Shown here piece by piece: positions 62,301 through 64,000 of a stretch of DNA of 64,000 bases; the stretch's first letter is position 1, and each line of letters opens with the position of its first letter. The notes under the pieces were generated by a model that was given only the letters and a program-made list of their open reading frames with translations, was not told the origin of the DNA and searched no databases. The translations under genes and the position numbers were made by a program. Source of the DNA: Sipunculus nudus (taxonomy: Eukaryota; Annelida; Sipuncula; Golfingiida; Sipunculidae); the NCBI GenBank assembly GCA_026874595.1, contig CM049322.1, forward strand, positions 50,071,340 through 50,135,339, in the 5' to 3' direction.

Positions 62301-63534
62301 GTTTGGGTTGAACACTTGCACTTGAAATATGCTAACAAGCATTTAGAACAATTAAATATTGTGACCTTGACCTTTGACTTTTTGACCTCTACATCAATAG
62401 GCTTCTTCCCTTATTAGTAGGTAAGCCATATATGACAGATGGAAGGTACAGATTGAAAATTTGCCTGAAAACGACTCCACGCAAGAAGTGGGTGCTGTGA
62501 ACTTGACCTTTGACCTCAAAATCAACAGGTCTTTTCCCCTGTTGGCAGAGAAGCGATATCAGTGCTGAAAGGTTTGGAATGAAAAGTCTAGCTTGAAATG
62601 TGTCCACAACCTTTTCAAAGAAGTGGATCCTGTGACCCTGACCTTTGACCTCAAAATCTATAGGATTCTTCTCCAACTTAGTAGGTGAGCTATATGTGAA
62701 AGATCAAAGAATTGGGATGAAAGGGTTGGCTTAAAATGCATCCACAGGCTTTTCAAAGAAGAGGCTCCTGTGACCTTGACCTTTGACCTTTTGACCTAAA
62801 AAAAATTATGGTTCTCCCACTGTTGGTAGGTGAGCTGTATGTTAAAGATTGAAGGTTTGGGATGAAAATTTTGTCTCAAAGAGTTATTTCTTGGGGGTGC
62901 AAACACACCCCATAACTTCGAGAATATAGGTCACAGTGACCTTATTTCAGGTTTGCAAGGAGATCCTTTTATAACCTCTAAGACTGCATAGGGTTCATGG
63001 CCCTAGCCCCTACGGTTACGATTTGTGCCCTGCTAACGGACGGACAGACGGAAGGATGACGGACAAAGACCCATCGCTATAGCCCGGCATGACTGAAAGT
63101 CAGCTGAGCTAAAAATTTCTATTTAAGCCTATTTCGCATTGATGGTGAAGGTCAAGGTCACTCGTTTTCAAACTCTTCTGAGATATTGGTAGAAATAATT
63201 TAAATATAAAATTTCATGAAAAATATTGAATAGTTAAAAAGTTATCTTGCTCACAAGAAATTACGCAGACAGTGACAGACCAAACATTTTATATATAGGT
63301 CTCCCACCTTTGGCGGGGAGACATGATAACGTTACCTGTAAGAGGAAGTATGCCACACTCTCGTTTCCACAGCTCGCTGCCAGCATTAATGGTGTCTGTC
63401 CTTTGTTGTTCCGGACATTGACGGACACCCCAGCATCCAGCAGCAAATTGACAATGTTATCGTGGCCGATGTAACAAGCGTACATCAGTGGGGTCCAGCC
63501 CCCAAGGTTCTTCCTGTTCAAATCCTCATCAGCT
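20456..63534 (-). CDS. ANKS3: Ankyrin repeat and SAM domain-containing protein 3 (5' end outside window)
   Basis: Eleven exons were assembled by eye from splice sites, phases and similarity to vertebrate ANKS3. They give 751 residues plus a stop. Residues 1-175 are ankyrin repeats, including GGWTPLMYACYIGHD and GQTPLMLAASCGNES, almost identical to vertebrate ANKS3. A DLSSSDE motif follows near 180. Residues 182-510 are low-complexity and charged. A SAM domain spans about 512-575 (DLGSLLDAIGMSKYLHIF then LFGPRRKM), split across exons 8 and 9. A coiled coil covers about 582-680. In vertebrates ANKS3 binds ANKS6, NEK7/NEK8 and BICC1 through these domains in a ciliary module; this is known for the family, not shown here. 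The first exon(s) lie to the right of the window. Intron 9 (25721-50067, 24 kb) holds two antisense genes. Identity is very strong; one junction (exons 2/3) is uncertain. Confidence 0.93.
21208..22602. mobile_element. Dispersed repeat bounded by GCTCAGCTGAC/GTCAGCTGAGC
   Basis: The left end has GTGACCCATGGGTCATGACG followed by CTCAGCTGAC; the right end has GTCAGCTGAGCTAAAAA, an inverted match of 11 bases. The interior includes a tandem series of about 130-150 bp units (AAGTGGGTCCTGTGACCTTGACC, then GGTAGGTGAGC..TATGTGAAAGATGGAAGG type words). A conserved right arm with GTGCAAACACACCCC and CCCATCGCTATAGC words follows. No coding capacity, so a non-autonomous element is likely. Superfamily unknown. 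Confidence 0.6.
22605..24412. repeat. 1.8-kb dispersed repeat, copy 1 (ANKS3 intron 10)
   Basis: Matches 61307-63114 in the same orientation across its whole length with scattered substitutions and few net indels; the offset is 38702 at both ends. The last part is the GTGCAAACACACCCC...GTCAGCTGAGC arm seen in 21208-22602. Confidence 0.85.
24886..25390. mobile_element. Truncated copy of the GCTCAGCTGAC repeat
   Basis: Begins with a GTGACCAACAGGTCATGACG then CTCAGCTGAC end, contains two diverged copies of the CATAGCTCAGAGAATATAGG-type arm, and fades near 25390 without the right inverted end. It abuts ANKS3 exon 10. Confidence 0.5.
25548..25720 (-). CDS. ANKS3: ANKS3 exon 10 (coiled coil)
   Basis: Acceptor TATCTGCAG, donor CTCAAG|GTAAGA, 173 bases, phase 0 in and phase 2 out. 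Reads SCEQTEQLKAQLLQEQELRS then VTEGCLMDDRSAWQYVRRLA. This continues QLHR of exon 9 just as the vertebrate protein does, so no exon is missing in the large intron. Confidence 0.92.
25787..26058. mobile_element. Short inverted-repeat element (MITE-like)
   Basis: Ends are CAGGGATTGACATTC...GTTAAC on the left and GTTAACGTCAATCCCTG on the right, giving inverted ends of about 17 bases. TTGAC flanks both sides as a possible 5-bp target duplication. The interior has two TTGCC...GGGCAAG hairpins. The CAGGG termini suggest a hAT-like non-autonomous element. It lies 66 bases upstream of ANKS3 exon 10. Confidence 0.65.
27639..27750. repeat. Compound (TA)n-(GA)n microsatellite
   Basis: About 40 TA repeats with one break, followed by about 16 interrupted GA repeats. 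Confidence 0.95.
28775..29065 (-). mobile_element. SINE-family fragment lacking its tRNA-like head
   Basis: Shares CATCTGCAGAATTC, AGTATCACACG, CATACCAC-GA-GAACCC, AAGTGAAACACGGCCG-like and GCAGAGCACTCC words with the elements at 42100-42500 and 45965-46380, in the same order. It stops before the tRNA-related end. Confidence 0.6.
29987..31580. mobile_element. 1.6-kb inverted-repeat element with internal CACCGTTACC motifs
   Basis: TATATGGGTATTTCTACA (29987-30004) and its exact reverse complement (31563-31580) bound the element. The left end abuts a (TA)n array and the right end a TATATGTGTG-poly(G) run, so insertion at TA is likely. The interior has at least eight CACCGTTACC-like or complementary GGTGTCGAG words, near 30397, 30587, 30740, 30757, 30775, 30795, 30986, 31006 and 31375, in both orientations. 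The largest frames (73 and 92 codons) resemble no transposase. It reads as a non-autonomous DNA transposon of unassigned family. Confidence 0.7.
31589..31608. repeat. GT and poly(G) run
   Basis: Several GT repeats followed by about 17 consecutive G residues, directly beside the element ending at 31580. Confidence 0.9.
31609..34704. other. ANKS3 intron 9 / upstream of DUSP-BTB gene 1
   Basis: A weak three-unit repeat of about 66 bases (GCCACTGAAAATCATAT-type) lies near 32775-32950, and a (TA)n array at 33970-34018. A candidate 5' UTR exon for gene 1 may end at 33805 (AGTGG|GTAAGA). The acceptor before the gene 1 start codon would be TCTACAG at 34704. Neither is proven. Minus frames at 32179-32400 and 33013-33258 match no known family. 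Confidence 0.4.
34706..38492 (+). CDS. DUSP-UBL-coiled coil-BTB (KCTD-like) protein, gene 1
   Basis: Two coding exons, 34706-34886 and 37102-38492. The donor AAAG|GTAAGC (phase 1) and acceptor TTTCATTTTAG join to a 523-residue frame. Residues 1-60 are Ser/Pro-rich. Residues about 113-183 form a DUSP domain (WYKKWEEYVGI, HPGPIEMD, VWKHLVRWYGI). About 186-271 is a ubiquitin-like domain (FDICILSP, YIECQLRRIF, ATRLWI, ending DSWPSG), as in USP4/11/15. About 323-418 is coiled coil. Residues 419-518 are a KCTD-type BTB/T1 domain (IKLDIGGQVFTTS, DPDSMLAAMFSGR, FIDRDGTYFRYILNFLRD). There is no USP Cys or His box, so it is not a protease. BTB/T1 proteins often oligomerise and bind CUL3; a ligase-adaptor role is inferred. 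It lies antisense in ANKS3 intron 9. A possible poly(A) signal is at 38607-38612. Confidence 0.92.
41602..41683. promoter_or_regulatory. Cluster of palindromic CATGTGAC/GTCACATG sites
   Basis: CCATGTGACC and GGTCACATGG form a perfect inverted pair separated by GG at 41602-41623. CATCACATGACC follows near 41635 and GGTCACATGACC near 41671. These are M-box/E-box-like words (MITF/TFE/USF class). They lie just upstream of a possible leader exon for gene 2. Function is inferred from motif alone. Confidence 0.35.
42100..42500 (-). mobile_element. tRNA-derived SINE, copy 1
   Basis: Shares an ordered set of words with 45965-46380 over its whole length. On the minus strand the high-coordinate end resembles a tRNA head: GGTAGAGCAC after a degenerate A box, then GAGTTCAATTC, close to the B-box consensus GGTTCRANTCC. 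Confidence 0.65.
42589..43045. mobile_element. hAT-like MITE with 8-bp target-site duplication
   Basis: The 457-bp element is flanked by identical GTAGATAT words at 42581-42588 and 43046-43053. The ends are GCGTTCAGACTAATAAC on the left and GTTATTAGTCTGAACC on the right. The inverted arms extend about 65-70 bases through AAGCACC and GGACCAAAAAGCACC words. The interior is AT-rich and non-coding. An 8-bp duplication and short inverted ends fit the hAT superfamily. Confidence 0.88.
43445..43500. repeat. Palindromic TTCCATGGAA patch
   Basis: Contains CTTTCCATGGAAA, then AATCCATGGAAAAG, then further TTCC/GGAA words, so either strand can fold on itself. Probably a fragment of an inverted-repeat element. 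Confidence 0.5.
43745..43955 (-). mobile_element. tRNA-derived SINE, second type
   Basis: On the minus strand it starts GGGGCCTGGACAGCTGAGTG with GTAAAAGACTTGGCC, which fits a tRNA head with A box (CAGCTGAGTGG). AAGTTATATTCCC in the B-box position is a decayed copy. The body, with CTCAGTTACTGAC and GGTGG words, is unrelated to the other SINE family here. Confidence 0.6.
44502..45917 (+). CDS. DUSP-UBL-coiled coil-BTB (KCTD-like) protein, gene 2
   Basis: One uninterrupted 471-codon frame. GATTGTAG directly before G-ATG is a good acceptor, so an upstream non-coding or short coding exon is likely and the true start could be further upstream. Residues about 36-105 are DUSP (TWYNSLQKYLGY, PPGPVEMN, VWMQLIQWYGI). 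About 113-198 is ubiquitin-like (FEVCVLSP, YIECQMRKIF, ASRLWICEK), ending NVWPTGLP. About 236-345 is coiled coil. Residues 347-446 are BTB/T1 (VKLNIGGHIFTTS, DPNSMLAAMFSGR, FIDRDGTHFRYILNFLRD). A 25-residue tail ending LFTDDW is absent from gene 1, while gene 1's Ser/Pro-rich first exon is absent here. It is clearly a paralogue of gene 1, in tandem, antisense in ANKS3 intron 9. No protease residues. Role inferred as for gene 1. Confidence 0.93.
   Translation: MGTLDYLPDAITQRATLEGLEVNDDDMDTSHYEYAVSETWYNSLQKYLGYAERKSPGQTRPPGPVEMNIHEPKLNQYVKGHVWMQLIQWYGIDEYHELDRVYIGGDQENDEKAFEVCVLSPIAGKLHNKVKTFKLNEFVGYIECQMRKIFRVPEYQASRLWICEKKKNSKFEPLFDRAEELQFSYGIDDAHEYMLAIEICGVNNVWPTGLPTGPKGCLKTFNHVTDGRKITDVWQQEISLALRELTETKNKSNGFLEQAVLESSRLLMKQREATFEKAEAKLRKLIEANELKSESLEKEAETFQKKQALMKSEALTFQCTKEAFEKEKQEFLEEKQKMASVKRIQENVVKLNIGGHIFTTSSMTLTKDPNSMLAAMFSGRYTLQTDQEGCYFIDRDGTHFRYILNFLRDGIVREEVLPKESSLLAELLVEAKYYQITDLINYLKKSLKPTKRFDIGYRPSEMLGTLFTDDW
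45965..46380 (-). mobile_element. tRNA-derived SINE, copy 2
   Basis: On the minus strand the head reads TGGCTGAGGGGCAGAGCAC (A box) and then GAGTTCATTATC (weak B box), followed by a body shared with 42100-42500 and 28775-29065. It begins about 50 bases after the gene 2 stop codon, so it probably supplies that gene's 3' UTR. Confidence 0.7.
46381..47081. other. ANKS3 intron 9, no feature seen
   Basis: AT-rich non-coding sequence. No exon, repeat family or regulatory cluster was recognised. Confidence 0.5.
47082..47428. mobile_element. Inverted-repeat element with an internal 17-bp minisatellite
   Basis: Ends are CAGTGTAACCTGTGTAA on the left and GACAGGTTTCACTG on the right, which are inverted copies. 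Between about 47195 and 47405 about 13 tandem copies of a 17-bp word (ACAGGTGGTCTTATTAC) fill most of the element. The CAGTG termini resemble non-autonomous hAT-type elements. No target duplication was recognised. Confidence 0.7.
47429..48297. other. ANKS3 intron 9, no feature seen
   Basis: Non-coding. One AGATGGCGC word (CTCF-like core) lies near 47775. Nothing else recognised. Confidence 0.5.
48298..48723. mobile_element. Inverted-repeat element with CAGGGTTCCC ends
   Basis: CAGGGTTCCC at 48298 and GGGAACCCTG ending at 48723 are exact inverted ends. Subterminal TTTAAGACC and GGCCTTAAAA words also repeat in both orientations. Such termini are typical of hAT-like MITEs. The adjacent 8-base flanks do not match, so the target duplication has decayed or the boundary is slightly off. 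Confidence 0.65.
48724..50067. other. ANKS3 intron 9, left of exon 9: no feature seen
   Basis: Non-coding AT-rich sequence. The longest open stretch (49007-49300) has no recognisable similarity. Confidence 0.5.
50068..50209 (-). CDS. ANKS3: ANKS3 exon 9 (end of SAM domain, start of coiled coil)
   Basis: Acceptor GTTTGTAG, donor CACCGG|GTAAGT. Reads LFGPRRKMTNAIARWHSNVR then DLEQAYADKLEAEMQEMAIQ, very close to vertebrate ANKS3. It starts the 24-kb intron that contains both DUSP-BTB genes. Confidence 0.94.
50210..51016. other. ANKS3 intron 8
   Basis: Two words on opposite strands match: CTCCCGCATTTGCTTATCAG near 50726 and its near complement near 50950. They form a short inverted pair about 200 bases apart. 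No exon was seen. Confidence 0.4.
51017..51797 (-). CDS. ANKS3: ANKS3 exon 8 (linker and start of SAM domain)
   Basis: Acceptor TTTCAG before AAATAAGAG, donor ATCAA|GTAAGT, 781 bases, phase 1 in and phase 2 out. Most of it is a hydrophilic Ser/Lys/Arg-rich linker with a KEKRKKSKRHDK basic run that could act as a nuclear localisation signal. The end encodes helices 1-4 of the SAM domain (DLGSLLDAIGMSKYLHIFEE, then VFLSLTDNDLKEVGI). Confidence 0.93.
52440..52930. repeat. GGTCTCAGTCTTGGATCC minisatellite in ANKS3 intron 7
   Basis: Imperfect tandem array of words built from GGTCTCAGT, CTTGGATCC and TATGTCTCAATC, with unit lengths of about 17-36 bases. It creates a spurious plus-strand frame of repeated VSVL residues. 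The right edge is about 50 bases from exon 7. Confidence 0.85.
52981..53115 (-). CDS. ANKS3: ANKS3 exon 7
   Basis: Acceptor GCCTGCAG, donor GGGAGAG|GTAAGA, phase 1 at both ends, 135 bases. Reads AYVPSGYYTFPYDGKSQPVQ then a segment ending RSRDILSPINPEDETLDSSG. It resembles the GY-TF and SPIN motifs of the ANKS3 linker. A CTCAGTCTTGG-type minisatellite ends only about 50 bases into the following intron. Confidence 0.87.
53116..53979. other. ANKS3 intron 6
   Basis: Non-coding. A loose run of GACTTGGACT-type words occurs near 53440-53820. Nothing else recognised. Confidence 0.4.
53980..54108 (-). CDS. ANKS3: ANKS3 exon 6
   Basis: Acceptor ATTACCAG, donor TTCCAC|GTAAGA, phase 1 at both ends, 129 bases. 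Reads PRIQDGPQAFDRLMEKQG followed by a Ser/Pro-rich stretch. The EGP/DGP-QAF segment resembles vertebrate ANKS3; the rest is poorly conserved linker. Confidence 0.87.
54355..54453 (-). CDS. ANKS3: ANKS3 exon 5
   Basis: Acceptor CCCACAG, donor ATAGAG|GTAATG, phase 1 at both ends, 99 bases. Reads VPQRAPADLSSSDEAVQIPR and a Ser/Arg-rich tail. DLSSSDE matches the conserved motif after the ankyrin block of ANKS3. Confidence 0.9.
54590..55060. repeat. Dispersed repeat, copy in ANKS3 intron 4
   Basis: Matches 58100-58330 in the same orientation. Shared words include AAATATGCGTGAATTT, GGTGAGAAA and CCAAAGTGC, followed by TGACCTCTGACCTC. It also has an internal three-fold repeat of a similar module. 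Confidence 0.65.
55403..55535 (-). CDS. ANKS3: ANKS3 exon 4 (last ankyrin repeat)
   Basis: The acceptor ATTTTGTAG precedes GGTGTAGATG. The exon reads GVDVNARSCRGDTARSLALY then HGHTKIVSLIDNY, continuing LLQH from exon 3. The donor is AAACAG|GTCAGA, phase 1. Confidence 0.92.
55878..57018. repeat. 35-bp minisatellite built from the ANKS3 exon 3 splice-donor region
   Basis: About 32 tandem copies of a 35-base unit. Read on the minus strand, each unit is the last 26 bases of exon 3 (ending CTGTTACAACAT) followed by the donor GTAAGTCAG. The right-most unit is the real exon edge (56992-57018). Most units keep a near-consensus 5' splice site. A higher-order duplication of about 302 bases (56501 onward and 56803 onward) is visible among diverged units. 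Confidence 0.93.
56992..57069 (-). CDS. ANKS3: ANKS3 exon 3 (ankyrin repeat; 3' edge lies in a minisatellite)
   Basis: Reads PSREFTPLMEAAAEGHEIIV then QCLLQH. The donor is CAACAT|GTAAGTCAG, close to consensus. The strongest acceptor (TTTTAG, exon from 57073) would need phase 2 from exon 2, which has no such donor. An acceptor four bases downstream (GGAG|CCA) restores the frame and is used here. The last 26 bases of the exon plus the first 9 of the intron are the unit of the 35-bp array at 55878-57018. Confidence 0.82.
57074..58812. other. ANKS3 intron 2
   Basis: Non-coding. It includes the second copy (about 58100-58330) of the dispersed repeat at 54590-55060. No other feature was recognised. 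Confidence 0.5.
58813..58929 (-). CDS. ANKS3: ANKS3 exon 2 (ankyrin repeat)
   Basis: The acceptor TTTCACAG precedes CAAGGAGCTG. The exon reads QGADLEAKDKKSWTALFHAT, then YSGHQNVVKFLLDSGADTE, matching the third ankyrin repeat of ANKS3. The 3' limit is uncertain: GAA|GTAGTG (used here, phase 0) or GAAGTA|GTGTTA, three bases longer. Neither is a strong donor. Confidence 0.88.
59836..60860. repeat. Tandem repeat carrying AGGTGGCGCCACCT palindromes
   Basis: Modules of about 280 bases, later about 150 bases, each start at a palindrome: diverged near 59839, perfect at 60117-60130, 60395-60408 and 60544-60557, one mismatch at 60704-60717. Modules share GGCAGACAAACAGATGGAC, AGATATGAGTGATTTT and TCGGTCAAACGGTTCC words. 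It lies in ANKS3 intron 1. Confidence 0.85.
60965..60981. repeat. (CGG)n trinucleotide run
   Basis: Five CGG/GCG repeats just right of the palindrome array, conspicuous in AT-rich sequence. Confidence 0.7.
61307..63114. repeat. 1.8-kb dispersed repeat, copy 2 (ANKS3 intron 1)
   Basis: Same orientation and almost the same length as 22605-24412. It ends in the GTCAGCTGAGCTAAAAA arm and contains many TGACCTTGACCTTTGACCT words (for example 62771-62790). No coding frame. Confidence 0.85.
63336..63534 (-). CDS. ANKS3: ANKS3 exon 1 of window (ankyrin repeats)
   Basis: The acceptor TTTCAG precedes A-GCT-GAT, so the exon starts by completing a codon begun in an exon outside the window. It encodes ADEDLNRKN, GGWTPLMYACYIGHDNIV and GQTPLMLAASCGNESVAYF. 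The donor is CTTACAG|GTAAC, phase 0. Two canonical ankyrin repeats are visible. Confidence 0.93.
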
Positions 63535-63596
63535 CTGAAACATCGCATGACCACATTACAATAACTTAAGTATCATCTATTTTGGTAACTTTAATA

Positions 63597-63838
63597 TCAT
63601 GTTTTATGATAACTTTAATATCATGAGTTACCATAACTTTAATATCATGTCTTACGATAACTTTAATATCATGTCTTACGACCACTTTATTATCATGTGC
63701 TACAATAACTTAAATGTTATGTGCTATGAAAACTTTAATATCATGTGCTATGATAACTTTAATATCATGTGCTATGATAACTTTAATATCATGTGCTATG
63801 ATAACTTTAATATCATGTGTTAGGATAATTAATATCAT
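63597..63838. repeat. 24-bp minisatellite beside ANKS3 exon 1
   Basis: About ten copies of a 24-base unit (TATGATAACTTTAATATCAT plus GTGC), ending about 60 bases upstream of the exon acceptor. As the unit is a multiple of three it gives a long open frame of repeated CYDNFNIM, which is a by-product. Confidence 0.92.
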
Positions 63839-64000
63839 GTGAAGAAACAACTTTAATATGCATGGACAGGAGATCCACAAAATGTGATATCTTATGGAAT
63901 GTGATGCAGCAAAGAACACATCAGCAATAACATTTTATTTGCACTTCATGATATTTAATTGCATTTGCACTTTGAAATGAAATTTTTTTTAAAAGTCAGG

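Noticed and set aside
63599-63823. 74-codon frame of repeated CYDNFNIM
   Set aside because: Product of a 24-bp minisatellite whose unit is a multiple of three.
63597-63838. CRISPR-like look of regularly repeated short words
   Set aside because: The repeats are contiguous without unique spacers and the DNA is eukaryotic; it is a minisatellite.

Overview
The window is animal nuclear DNA: AT-rich, with split genes, GT-AG introns, long (TA)n arrays, tRNA-derived SINE-like repeats and many small inverted-repeat elements. The repeat content and gene structure suggest a lophotrochozoan, most likely a bivalve mollusc. That assignment is inferred from style, not from a marker gene.

Layout. Bases 1-15603 are a tandem segmental duplication: two near-identical units (1-7102 and 7103-15244) and a deleted third (15245-15603). 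No convincing gene was found there. Bases 15604-20455 are intergenic and hold a large inverted repeat, a GC-box/CCAAT patch and a short signal-peptide-like reading frame. From 20456 to 63534 the minus strand carries eleven exons of one gene, the orthologue of ANKS3 (ankyrin repeats, SAM domain, C-terminal coiled coil, a ciliary/nephronophthisis-module protein). Its 5' end lies beyond the right edge. Splice phases agree at every exon junction except a weak one between exons 2 and 3.

The 24-kb ninth intron of ANKS3 contains two plus-strand genes (34706-38492 and 44502-45917). They are paralogues with an unusual architecture: the DUSP and ubiquitin-like domains of USP4/11/15-type deubiquitinases, then a coiled coil, then a KCTD-type BTB/T1 domain, with no protease domain. 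Each is almost entirely in one exon. They look like candidate CUL3-type adaptors that borrowed deubiquitinase targeting domains, and are the most interesting protein-level finding.

The ANKS3 introns are packed with repeats: a hAT-like MITE with an 8-bp target duplication (42589-43045), a 1.6-kb inverted-repeat element full of CACCGTTACC motifs (29987-31580), other inverted-repeat elements, SINEs, minisatellites, and a family rich in TGACCT half-sites. Two local duplications involve the gene itself. The 3' edge and splice donor of exon 3 have become a 35-bp minisatellite of about 32 units (55878-57018). The C-terminal coding end has been duplicated three or more times into the 3' flank at about 125-bp spacing, with a CTCF-like core in most copies.
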